64,000 bases of DNA. Origin: Manihot esculenta (lineage: Eukaryota; Streptophyta; Magnoliopsida; Malpighiales; Euphorbiaceae). Shown piece by piece: positions 45,964 to 55,572 of the stretch; position 1 is the stretch's first letter; each line of letters opens with the position of its first letter. The position numbers and the translations under genes are program-made. The notes beneath the pieces are model-generated. The model did no database searches and was not told the DNA's origin. It was given only the letters and a program-made list of their open reading frames with translations. The stretch covers positions 6,566,058 through 6,630,057 of the forward strand of contig NC_035168.2 in assembly GCF_001659605.2 (NCBI RefSeq), in the 5' to 3' direction.

Positions 45964-46448
45964 TGACCGCTGGGCTTCTCCATCCCACCATGAGGCCGGG
46001 TCGATAGTAGCTGCCCACAACCAGGAGGCTCCTAAGCCCTCGAATAAGCCGGGCCCAACCCGTTCATCCTCCAGATTGGACTTCTATTTAAGTCACTTGA
46101 TCAGACTGGCCCAGCCCATTTCAGCCTTAAAGCCAGACCTTCCTGGGTTCCGGTCCTTTTTCCTCAAACCCGGGTACGGGAAGAAATGATTGCGGGTCCA
46201 GTCATTTCGCAGCCCTGTCCACACACGCGCCGAAGGGAATTAAATGCTTGTCTGACACAGGGATGGTCCTGAGGTCATCTATACGTACGAACCGGCAACA
46301 AGGGGTAGGGGGTCCTATAGCGGAATGGCCATCTCGCGTGAGGAAAGGAAAGAGTATAAAAGGGAGGAGATACCCTCCTCAAGAGCTAAGTTTTTCCTGA
46401 GTTCATAAACTCATTGTAAAACTCTATTTTCTGGATCTCAGATTATCA
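45964..46448 (+). repeat. E5P 3' LTR
   Basis: This LTR of about 485 bp runs from TGACCGCTGGGC to CTCAGATTATCA. It is preceded by the purine-rich GAAGGTAAAGGGGC, the likely PPT. The 5' edge is uncertain by about three bases (TGATGACC or TGACC). A TATA-type AGTATAAAAGG lies near 46352. Confidence 0.7.
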
Positions 46449-48422
46449 ATACGTATTATTAATTTTCTTAAAAAAAGTAATAAATATAATAAATTTCAAT
46501 AAAAATGCCCATATTACCCCTAAAAAAATTAAGGGGGAAAGTAGATTGAAAATTAAATGAAAGAGATTTGAAATTTATTGTTGTACAGTGAGTTAAATTG
46601 TCTGCCTTCGTCTGAACACGTCCTATATAAACAAGTATTTAAGATTTTAACCTTAAGCTATAAGTGAATTTTAATTAGTTTTACCAAACTCTCTGAATGG
46701 AAAATCATTTGTTTAATTGGATGCATAGATTTGTCAGAATGCTTTAATTGTAAAACCTATGATTATATGGTGGCATTAAGTAATTGTATATTAAAAGCTA
46801 AATTATCTATAAAATTCAAACTTTTACCTGTTTACATGAAAAAAAATTTAAATAAATTTTTATAAAATTATACATATTTTATTTTTAAATATTTTCTAAA
46901 TAAAAAAAATTAAATTCTTTAATTTTAAATAAAAAATTGATAAAATATAAATTAACTGAATGAAAATTTTGCAAAATTCATCATTTCAAACGAGGATGCA
47001 TCTGTCAATTTTAACTAATTCTTTTAGTTTTATCAACTTAAACCTAATTTGAAAAGTTTATATTTATTTTGGCCCATGATCAAAACCAAAATGGGATGCT
47101 GATATGGCATAAAATTTTATTATTTATTATTTTATAATAAAATAGAGTTTTGATTTGCTTCCAGAAAAGGTGAAAGTCATAGATTTTTACTTTCAGAAAA
47201 GGGGAAAGATTCATAAACTTTCTTATGATAAAGAGTTGAATATGTTAGTTTAGTTTTGTATTTTATTAATTTATTATTCTGTCTAACTTATTTTAAATAT
47301 ATGTATTGTTGTTGTTGCTTTCAATCAACTTCCTCTTATAATTTTTATTTATTTTACTTTTTTACATATATTAAAAATTATAATTTTTTATTAATTTTTT
47401 AATTATATTTATTTTAAATATATTAAATTTTATTAAATACTAAAAAATATTTTTGAGAAATTTTTAAAAATTAAATAGAATTATAATATAAAAAGAAAAT
47501 TGATAATAATTTAAAAAAAATAAATAAAAATAATGAGACTGAAGAAGTCGTTGCTCATAAAATATGCAAAAAATCAGTAGCATTCTAGTCCAATTCACCT
47601 TATCAATAATTTGTTGATACGTTGCGTTTTATGTTAATGAAATGAGTATAATTGTTTAACGAAACACAGGACAGGAGTGAGACTTGGGAGGCTTCGATTC
47701 ATGCTTCTTCTCTTCTGCAACTTCTCTTACTGCAAAATCCTTATAAAGCCGTTCATGCAAACACCTTCACCCTAAAATTTTGGATAAATAATAATATATG
47801 CTTTCAGAATATATTCCATTTTAATATGTGTATTTTCCTTTAAAATTTTAATGATGTTGTAATATATTTTTTGCAATTGAAATATTAAATAATAGATTTT
47901 TTATTATCACTGTAATTAAATAATAAATTTCTTTATAATTTATTAAAAGTTAATGACAAAAAAGTCAATAATCTGTATTTTCTTTTTATTTATTAAAATA
48001 TAATATTTTACAGTTATTTTAATTATACTCTACCTTTATTTATATCGATATAAAAATTAACGAAATTATTACATTATAAAAATTAATGAAATTATTACGT
48101 TATTCGCTATATCAATATATTATATTAGTAAATTTTAGAATAAAATTAATAATAATTTAAAAATTTAGAGTAAAATTATAATAAAACTAGAAGTATAAAT
48201 TTTGTGGTAGTTATTATTTTATTACCGTAAGTGGAAATATCATAACTATCTATAAGAAGCCATTTAATATGATACGTATCGTCACTGTAAATTGTATTGT
48301 CAGCATCATTTATTGGCGTCACCTAAGACCCCAATGACCAACGGTTTACTCGTAAAAGGGGCTCACGTTTTCTTAATTGACAAAATTATTAAATGAAAAA
48401 AACATGACTCAGCCTTTTAATT
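46449..48422. repeat. AT-rich spacer between inverted E5 copies; copy of block A/B
   Basis: 46449-47800 matches 345-3240 with two large internal gaps and without the MITE. 48227-48275 resembles 60528-60575. About 47860-48420 has no clear match or gene. The two E5 3' LTR ends face into this segment from both sides. Confidence 0.7.
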
Positions 48423-48907
48423 TGATAATCTGATATCCAGAAAATAGGGTTTTATAATGGGTTTGTGAACTCAGGAAAAACTTAGCCCTAGAGGAGGGTA
48501 TCTCCTCCCTTTTATACTCTTTCATTTCCTCACGCGAGATGGCCATTCCGCTATAGGACCCCCTACCCCTTGTTGCAGGTTCGTACGTATAGATGACCTC
48601 AGGACCATCCCTGTGTCAGGCAAGCATTTAATTCCCTTCGGCGCGTGAGTGGACAGGGCTGCGAAATGATTGGACCCGTAATCATTTCTTCCCGTGCCCG
48701 GGTTTGAGGGAAAAGGACCGGAACTCAGGAAGGTCTGGCTTTAAGGCTGAACTGGGCTGGGCCGGTCTGATCAAGTGACTTAAATAGAAGTCCAGTCTGG
48801 AGGATGAACGGGTTGGGCCCGGCTTATTCGAGGGCTTAGGAGCCTCCTGGTTGTGGGCTGTTACTATCGGCCCGGCCTCATGGTGGGATGGAGAAGCCCA
48901 GCGGTCA
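48423..48907 (-). repeat. E5M 3' LTR
   Basis: This LTR of about 485 bp is closely similar to 45964-46448 in inverse orientation. It is less similar to its own 5' LTR, which lacks about 30 bp near 55360. Confidence 0.7.
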
Positions 48908-48989
48908 TCAAATGCCCCTTTACCTTCTCATCAGTTATTGCCCGACTGGTGAGGGGGTAAATACCGAGAATCATTATGACCGCGTCGTC

Positions 48990-49548
48990 TAAATATAGCT
49001 TGCATCAGAACACCCTTTCACCTTATCGTCATATCGATTTCCAAATCTTCCTCGTCTTCTCCCAGTCTCTGCTTTTCTCGGTCATTCGTGCACGCTGCTA
49101 TCTACGTTCCCCTGTCTTTATTTCCACGGTACGTTTCTTCTTTTACCTGGGATAGCTCTAATCTCTCGGATATAGGCAACCTAGAGTTTAGTATCACCCC
49201 GCCCAACATCTGAAACTTCATTCCCAGAAAATACCGGACGTTCCCCTTTTTAACGTTAGTGCCCCTTGCCGGAAGGGGAGAATCGTTCTCCTCGCCCTTC
49301 ATCCTTCTGGTTTAATAGACTCTCAGAATGATGTGAGCTTGATTTTGCCTTCCTTCGAGTCTGCTTGTCTGAGCTAGGGGTTCACGCCCATGGCGTGTCT
49401 GTTCATCGTCTTCTTCAGGGGGGTCAAGATGGACCAAAGATCTCATTATTTTGTCCCTCCTGGAGTCTCATTTTAATCTTGTTTTTGTGATTTATGCTGA
49501 GAAGTTATCTGACTTGCCCCGATTTTGGAATTTTTTTTTTTTTTGCAG
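48990..49548 (+). promoter_or_regulatory. Possible promoter and leader intron for the E5M antisense ORF
   Basis: A TATA-like CTAAATATAGC is at about 48989. A donor-like CG|GTACGT is near 49129, and a T-rich acceptor TTTTTTTTTTGCAG ends near 49548, shortly before two in-frame ATGs (49557 and 49611). The same sites are kept in E5P. The lay-out suggests independent transcription of the antisense ORF. It is prediction only. Confidence 0.3.
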
Positions 49549-49610
49549 CTTCTGAAATGAAAACGAATCAGATTAAGCCCTCTAAGAATTTCTTACTCTC
49601 CTGGTAAGAC

Positions 49611-50345
49611 ATGAATACCGCCTCGGGCGCCTCCTCAGTGGTGCGATCGAGGGGGGAGACCTCCCAACACATGGCCGAAGTAAGATCGTCCAAGTCGTCT
49701 TTCCAGCCTCCTTCCCGAGCTCCGAAGCCGGGCCCTCGAAATGTTAAATCTTCAAGGTCGCCAAGCTGCAGCTCGTCGGGCTCGGTCACTCAGGCTAAGG
49801 TGAAGGTCCTTGCACGCGAGACTAAGATCGCACCTGGGGGGAATGTTCAGGGGGCCCCAGTTAAGGGTGTTCAGGTTACAGAGGAGAGGGAGTCCAGTTC
49901 TGCATATGGCGGGAGTGTAGCGGAGGAGGTCGGGGGCAAGCGTCCTGCCCTTACCGAAGTGCCTGCCCCGATTCCCATTCCAAAGGAGTCCCGGGATTCT
50001 GGGAGACCGGCTTCTGTCCTCCTTCCTCTTGAGAAGAAAAAGGATGCTCCTATGGTGTCTCTGATGCTTGCTCCTGACTCAGAGTCAGGGAATAACATGA
50101 TTTCTGAAGTTTATTGTGGAATACAAGATGCGGCTCACACATGTAATATAAAGCAGGTCGTGGTAGATTCGCGTCAGGATTTCTTTGTTGGGAATGATGA
50201 AGATGATCAGCTTGCTGTCGATTTTGATGTAGAGCGCTTGTGCTATGAGAAACAGAGATCTGCTGCGCTCAGTCAAGCTTCCGTCGATGCTTTCTTGTTC
50301 CATTGCCCTTCAGAATGCTTTATCGGCTTTCTTGTGCTGCTTTAA
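49611..50345 (+). CDS. Antisense ORF (aORF) of E5M, 244 aa, function unknown
   Basis: It is the same length as the E5P copy, with about 18 replacements and no stop or indel. Start and stop are conserved. Features are as for E5P: Ser-rich basic N-terminus, EEVGGKRPALTEVPAPIPIP in the middle, acidic stretch near residues 195-215. A Tat-type antisense gene is the best reading. A capsid-accessory or transposase-derived role has been discussed for such ORFs generally, but nothing in this sequence decides it. Confidence 0.6.
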   Translation: MNTASGASSVVRSRGETSQHMAEVRSSKSSFQPPSRAPKPGPRNVKSSRSPSCSSSGSVTQAKVKVLARETKIAPGGNVQGAPVKGVQVTEERESSSAYGGSVAEEVGGKRPALTEVPAPIPIPKESRDSGRPASVLLPLEKKKDAPMVSLMLAPDSESGNNMISEVYCGIQDAAHTCNIKQVVVDSRQDFFVGNDEDDQLAVDFDVERLCYEKQRSAALSQASVDAFLFHCPSECFIGFLVLL

Positions 50346-51463
50346 GTAAGCAAAAGGGCGACAACGCTACTGAATTTGCCAAGTGTCATATCCCATCTGT
50401 TGTCATTGAAGGTTCTCTTTTATCCGGCTTGAATCTCCTTTTGAGGGTACTGGGAGGCCTGAGCCATAGAGTGCTGGGTCTCCCACAATCAGCAATGTAG
50501 ATAGTATAAATGCAGATTATGTAGATGATAGCGCCCCTAGGCATGTAAGTCCTTTAGGGACGGTCTTCCTTCTATCCCGCGTAAGTGATGAGAATAAGCT
50601 GTAATATACTTTTCCTTTAATGAAAATTTATTACTGTCTATTACTTCATATTCATACCTGAGTTATTTCCTGTCTTGTGTTTGCGCTTGAATTGTTTTTG
50701 CCTTTGTCTGTTTTTTAATACTCTACTGAGCTATCGCTTGCTTTTAAGCTAACTAGGGTTGAAGACTTAGCCCAAGGCTTGGCTCCTGGCTTGTAAATTT
50801 CTTCAATTTCACTGGGGTCTTCTCATCTGCAGGCTTTTTCTGAGCTGTGTTTTCCGTAGGGATAAGACTCCGAGCTGTTGCTCCTTTACGGGTTCTGACC
50901 CTATTAGGTCCTCAGCCTGAGCTCGGTTTTTGACAGTTGACCAGTCGTCCTCAATTTTCATTTCATTACTTCATGCATACGATTTCTGGAGTACAACCTT
51001 TGTATAATCAGAATAAAATGGATCATGTACCTTTTAAGGGGATGAGCAGGGCTGGCTTTCTTTTGCTTGGTTTTCTAAGCTCGTGTTTTCAGGTCGGCGC
51101 CTTTGGCCCTTTGTCGTCTTTCGTCTGATGATTCAGCTCTTGGGTATGCCTTGGCTGGGTCCTTTGTGGTTTAGATCTTCCTCTAGGTTAGCTGAGCTGG
51201 CTTAATGCCCTCAGTTAACTTTGGAGGTCGGCGTCTTAATAGTTTGTAATCCAAGTTCGGATTTAGGCTTTTTATTTCTGCCTTAGTATCTTTTTGAGGT
51301 CGGCACGACACTTTGCCTCTTTTGGTTGCGAGATCAGAGTCTCTTCCTCTTAGGTCCCGAGCTCCTTTGGGAGGTCAGGATGTGGTTTTTCCTTGGTGAT
51401 TCTGGGCCCATTTCTGTGCTTTCATGAGTTGTTTTTGCATGTTGTCACCGCATGCTGTTGTCT

Positions 51464-51798
51464 TTGTTTGCTCCGGGAGATCTCGGGGATCTCATCGGCC
51501 GTTTTTTGCTCCGGGAGATCTTTGAGATCTTCGCCGGCCGTTTTTGCTCCGGGAGATCTTTGAGATCTTCGCCGGCCATTTTTTGCTCCGGGAGATCTTT
51601 GAGATCTTCGCCGGCCGTTTTTGCTCCGGGAGATCTTTGAGATCTTCGCCGGCTATTTTTTGCTCCGGGAGATCTTTGAGATCTTCGCCGGCCGTTTTTG
51701 CTCCGGGAGATCTTTGAGATCTTCGCCTGCCGTTTTTGCTCCGGGAGAACTTTGAGATATTCGCCGGCCGTTTTTTTGCCAGGAGATCTTGGGATCCT
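51464..51798. repeat. 37-38-bp tandem repeat array in E5M
   Basis: About nine copies of a unit containing GCTCCGGGAGATCTTTGAG and ATCTTCGCCGGCC, separated by T runs. Inner copies are nearly identical and alternate between five and six T residues, suggesting a dimeric higher-order unit. The first and last copies are degenerate. It lies between protease and the antisense ORF. Tandem arrays in the 3' region are known for Tat/Ogre-type elements and can seed satellites. Confidence 0.85.
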
Positions 51799-52050
51799 AG
51801 TCTTGTATTTCCTTGAGGTCTCCTGTAAGATTTGGGCTCATTGACCTTACTGTCGCTTCGTCATCTCAGCCGATTTTGTGGTGGTGGGGCACTTTGGAAG
51901 TCCGGACACCTACCTTACTGAGATCTTCTGGGATCTGTTCTTTTTTCTTTTTCAGAGAGAGTTAATACTCATTGTAACAAAGATAATATTGTTTTGTCAA
52001 ACAGTAATGTTACTCCATTTATTCATGTTTTTAGAATACAAGAATTTTCA

Positions 52051-53001
52051 TTACAAATATTTTAAGGGGAGTACCTCTTTCTTTTCGTCCTTAACCTCTA
52101 GCACTTCTGAGTCTAACTTCTCCTCTGCCGAGCTCGGTTTTGCCACTGTGGCCAAGTACACCGCTCTCGCTTCTTCCTGGCTTCCCCTTACTACTCCCAC
52201 TCCTGCCTCTGTTGGGAATTTCATCGCCAGATATCTGATACTAGTTACGGCTTCGAAATCAAACAGTGTAGGTCTTCCCAATATCGCGTTGTAGCTCAGT
52301 GGGAGTTTTACCACTAAGAACACCGCATAATGAGTGCGAGTTCTTGGCGCTTCGCCTAAAGTGAGAGCCAGCTTTACCTTCCCCTCCACGGGTACTGGTA
52401 CTCCTCCGATCCCCTTGACTGGTGCCTGATCCCGGACTAACTGCTCCTCGGGGATTCCCATCTGCTGGAAAACCCGATAGGGCAATAGGTTCACCTTGCT
52501 CCCGTCATCCACTAAGATCTTCTTAACTTGGTAGTTGTAAATGACGGCTTCAATGACGAGGGCATCATCATGGGGCATCTGAACACCCTGAGCATCCTCC
52601 GGAGAGAATGTGATGGCCACTGAAGAGTGCTTGACAACCTGCATGACCTCGGCATTGCTGCTCTCCCCCTCTCGACTTCTCTTCTTACCCCTTCGGCTCA
52701 TCCGACCTCCTGTGCCCCCGACAATCATGTTGATGGTCCCACTAGACCCGTCATTCACTGGTCCGGTTCCCACTCTTCTTGGTGCTTGGACTGCTGGGTT
52801 AGGCTGGGGCCTCTGTCCCTCCGGCTTCTTCACGAAGTTTCTGAGGTGTCCCCTTTTTATCAGCCTCTCGATTTCGGCAATCAGCTGGTAGTAGTTGTTG
52901 GTGTCATGGTCGTGTGTACGATGATACTGACAATATTTGTCAGGATCTCGCTGGCTTGCTTTGGCTTTCATAGGTCTAGGCCATTGAAGGAATTCCTTGT
53001 C
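52051..53001 (-). pseudogene. pro: E5M protease region of gag-pro
   Basis: It continues the gag frame after the stop at 53002. A zinc-finger-like YCQYHRTHDHDT motif is followed by a basic spacer (RRGKKRSRE). The aspartic protease then shows VDDGSKVNLLPY as the active site and ILGRPTLFDFEAVTS as the conserved C-terminal part, typical of non-chromoviral Tat-lineage proteases. It ends with a plain stop at 52051 rather than running into RT. Relatives with full pol would continue in frame. Confidence 0.75.
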
Positions 53002-53754
53002 CTATGCTGCCATGAGCACCTCGGCTCTGAAGGCGTTGAGCGGGGTCAGACTCTCCGGAATCCACGGAGGGAGCAATTTCTGTTCTGGGACTCTTGGAGG
53101 GTGGGGTCTTTGGTCTCTTCGTTCCCAGGGTTGTCTGTAAGGCTCAGGCCTTCTGCCTTGTTTCTTCTCCTGCCTCTCCGACCTCTTTTCTTCGGGGGCT
53201 TTTCCTCGGTCTTCTGCCCCTTTGGCAAACCTGCTTGTCATTAAGGCATCATCCTGCCTTATGTATTTCTCCGCCCTCTTCATGAGCTCTGCCAGTGAGG
53301 TCGGGGATTTCCTGCTCAACGAGCCAAAGAATTCGGGCGAGGTTGTCCCTTTCTGCATGGCCTCTACCGCCCGGCTCTCATCCAGCTCGGAGATCTGTAG
53401 GGCCTCTATGTTGAAACGGGCTACGTACTCCCTCAGCGATTCATCCTTCCTCTGCTTGACCGTCTCCAAGTAACTGGTCTTTCTCTCTGCTGGCACCCCG
53501 GCTATGAACCGGCTGATGAAGCGAGTGGCCAGATCTCCAAAGCTTGTAATGCTTCCGATCTCAAGGCTGTTAAACCATGCCCGTGCTGGCCCCGAGAGCG
53601 TCGTTGGGAATACCTTGCACATCAAGGCATCTGACAAAGTCTGTAGCTCTATGAAGGTCTTGTAGTTCAGGACGTGCTCCCGGGGGTTCCCAGCTCCATC
53701 ATATGCGGCCATAGGCGGCATCATAAATTTCTTTGGGACGGTCTCCTGCTGCAC
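53002..53754 (-). pseudogene. gag: E5M gag, C-terminal part
   Basis: It reads VPKKFMMPPMAAYDGAG, then the capsid-like core with SGPARAWFNSL and FISRFIAGVPAERK, the usual retrotransposon gag signature, followed by a charged Arg/Glu/Pro-rich tail. The TAG at 53002-53004 lies where CAG is expected; the frame reopens at once into the protease. With the 632-bp insertion and one 5-bp duplicate removed, the frame joins the N-terminal part exactly. Confidence 0.8.
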
Positions 53755-54386
53755 TGTAACAGCCCGGACGTGAACCCCGGCACTGTTACCGTTCACACCC
53801 AGGGCTATCCCTCGCCTGGCCTCTTGCCACCTCGGGCTTTCCATTGGCGTATGAACAGCTCTTAACATCCCTTCACCCTCACGGGTTCCAGGCAGGATTT
53901 GTCCCCTTGGGTTCTCGTCAAACGCATCCTTCCCCAAGTGGATTTGGCCCAAATTTCCCTTTGGAAATTAGGTCGCCTCCCCCACTGCTCATACCCTTGA
54001 CCTCCCACTTTAAGGGAATAGTCTGGTGAGAGTGATTACCAATTGTTCCATTGGAACAACTGGTACTCACTCTCACCAGACTATTCCCTTGGAACAACTG
54101 GTACTCACTCTCACCAGACTATTCCCTTAAAGTGGGAGGTCAAGGGTTCGAGCAGTGGGGGAGGCGACCTAATTTCCAAAGGGAAATTTGGGCCAAATCC
54201 ACTTGGGGAAGGATGCGTTTGACGAGAACCCAAGGGGACAAATCTTGCCTGGAACCCGTGAGGGTGAAGGGATGTTAAGAGCTGCTCACGACGCCAGTGG
54301 AAAGCCCGAGGTGGCAAGAGGCCAGGCGAGGGATAGCCCTGGGCCGTGAACGGTAACAGTGCCGGTAAGAGGGCCGGGCTGTTACA
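53755..54386. mobile_element. 632-bp palindromic insertion (fold-back LTR-like) in E5M gag
   Basis: It begins TGTAACAGCCCGG and ends CCGGGCTGTTACA, flanked by TGCAC at 53750-53754 and 54387-54391. The two halves are reverse complements over about 290 bp with a few mismatches and small indels. At the centre a unit of about 38 bp (GGAACAACTGGTACTCACTC...) is tandemly duplicated at 54053-54130. It has no coding capacity. TG...CA ends with a 5-bp TSD indicate insertion by a retrotransposon integrase. An inverted-duplicated solo LTR or a short terminal-repeat element is the best guess. Confidence 0.85.
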
Positions 54387-55036
54387 TGCACCCACTTTGA
54401 GAAGGGTGAAGAGGTAGGCAGAAGAGTTTGGCTGCGGTCCTTCGCCGCTAACTCGGCCAAAAGCTGCTCTCTCATCTTTTGCAGCTTTTGGTCTACACTC
54501 TCCGCTTCCTGCCTGGGTTTCTTCTCCTGGCGGTACTCCTCCTCCTATGTCTCGCTCCCCATCCTTCAAGTTGTTCCGGCGGAATAACTATCGACTTCAT
54601 CATTCTCGATCAACTCCCTCGCCCTCCTTCCGTGAACCCTTGCTTTTGGCTCTACTTCTCCGCTAGCTCTCCTGCTTCTCTCTCCTATTTCTCGGCTGGT
54701 TGTTTGAGGAGGGTTGAGGGTAGGTTGGCGAGGTTCATTGGTTCTGGGTTCTTCTACCACTGGGAACACATTCACCGGGGTGTTAAGGCCCCTTTATTGC
54801 ATCATCTGCCCCAACCAGTGGGCGGTATTTTGTAGTTGGAGGGCCATGGTTTGAAGGTCCTGGTTGGATAGAGCAACTCCAGGCACGTTCCCTGCCAAGC
54901 TTGGCGAGGGGTTGAAGGGGATTGGTGTTTGGTTGTTTGGTATTGTGGGACTGGAAAAAGAGAACTGTTGTCCCTCCTGAGCGGAGCTCAGGTCATTAGG
55001 GGTATTGACAAGATTGTTTTCGTTGTGGTTAGCCAT
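54387..55036 (-). pseudogene. gag: E5M gag, N-terminal part
   Basis: It starts MANHNENNLVN shortly after the PBS. An Asn/Pro/Ser-rich region is followed by an Arg/Glu-rich segment and a coiled-coil-like KLQKMREQLLAELAAKD. Two in-frame stops (TAA near 54794 and TGA near 54566) fit CAA-to-TAA and CGA-to-TGA transitions. It is interrupted by the palindromic insertion at 54386. Confidence 0.75.
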
Positions 55037-55100
55037 CGTGGATCTCAGTGGGTATTATAAGAGTGGAACTCCGGCGATGAAAAGATCTCTTTCGTTTTTC

Positions 55101-55116
55101 CACAGACGGGGCCAAT
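55101..55116 (-). other. E5M primer-binding site
   Basis: The minus strand reads ATTGGCCCCGTCTGTG directly after the LTR end. The GGCxCCGTCTGTGG form is typical of Tat-lineage PBSs; the tRNA is not certain. Confidence 0.6.
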
Positions 55117-55572
55117 TGATAATCTGAGATTCAGAAAATAGGATTTACAATAGGTTTGTGAACTCAGGAAAAACTTAGCCCTAGAGGAGGGTATCTCCTC
55201 CATTTTATACTCTTTTCTTTCCTCACGCGAGATGGCCATTCCGCTACAGGACCCCCTACTCCTTGTTGCAGGTTCGTACGTATAGATGACCTCAGGACCA
55301 TCCCTGTGTCAGGCAAGCATTTAATTCCCTTCGGCTCGTGAGTGGACAGGGCTGCGAAATGCCCGGGTTTGAGGTAAAAGGATCGGAACCCAGGAAGGTC
55401 TGGCTTTAAGGCTGAACTGGGCTGGGCCGGTCTGATCAAGTGACTTAAATAGAAGTCCAGTCTGGAGGATGAATGGGTTAGGCCCGACTTATTTGAGGGT
55501 TTAGGAGCCTCCTGGTTGTGGGCTGCTACTATCGGTCTGGCCTCATGGTGGGATGGAGAAGTCTAGCGGTCA
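55117..55572 (-). repeat. E5M 5' LTR
   Basis: This LTR of about 456 bp is homologous to 48423-48907. It has a deletion near 55360, and its outer end stops at TGACCGC, slightly shorter than in the 3' LTR. A TATA-like AGTATAAAATGG lies near 55205 on the minus strand. Confidence 0.7.

Larger units (their letters stand above)
43544..46448 (+). mobile_element. E5P: 3' part of a Tat-like retrotransposon (plus orientation)
   Basis: It is the reverse complement of 48423-51330 with about 95 percent or better identity by eye. It contains the antisense ORF and the 3' LTR. Its left edge abuts the E3 LTR at 43543; the E5M sequence at the matching point continues without a break, so E3 was inserted in or joined to E5P here. 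Everything upstream (5' LTR, gag, protease) is missing from this copy. Confidence 0.75.
48423..55572 (-). mobile_element. E5M: Tat-like non-autonomous retrotransposon (gag-pro plus aORF, no RT/IN)
   Basis: Minus-strand order: 5' LTR 55572-55117, PBS-like ATTGGCCCCGTCTGTG next to it, gag-protease 55036-52051, AT-rich 3' UTR with an AATAAA near 52020, 37-bp tandem repeats, antisense ORF, PPT-like tract, 3' LTR 48907-48423. About 7.15 kb in total, including a 632-bp insertion in gag. No RT, RNase H or integrase motif is seen in any frame between protease and 3' LTR. Flanks TAATT and TAAGA do not form a clear TSD. Confidence 0.75.

Noticed and set aside
47652..47843. Small ORF in the block shared by 3113-3240 and 47646-47770
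   Set aside because: The frame is not conserved in the other copy and no motif is recognisable; left as unassigned repeat.
50303..50500. 65-aa ORF overlapping the end of the antisense ORF, present in both E5 copies
   Set aside because: Could be a frameshifted continuation of the antisense ORF, but nothing shows which frame is used; not called as a gene.
51452..51640. 62-aa ORF with repeated SGRSLRSSPA motif
   Set aside because: It is only a translation of the 37-bp tandem repeats; the period is not a multiple of three throughout.
52627..53244. 205-aa plus-strand ORF
   Set aside because: It is antisense to the E5M gag-protease frame, which has recognisable motifs; its composition is a shadow of that frame.
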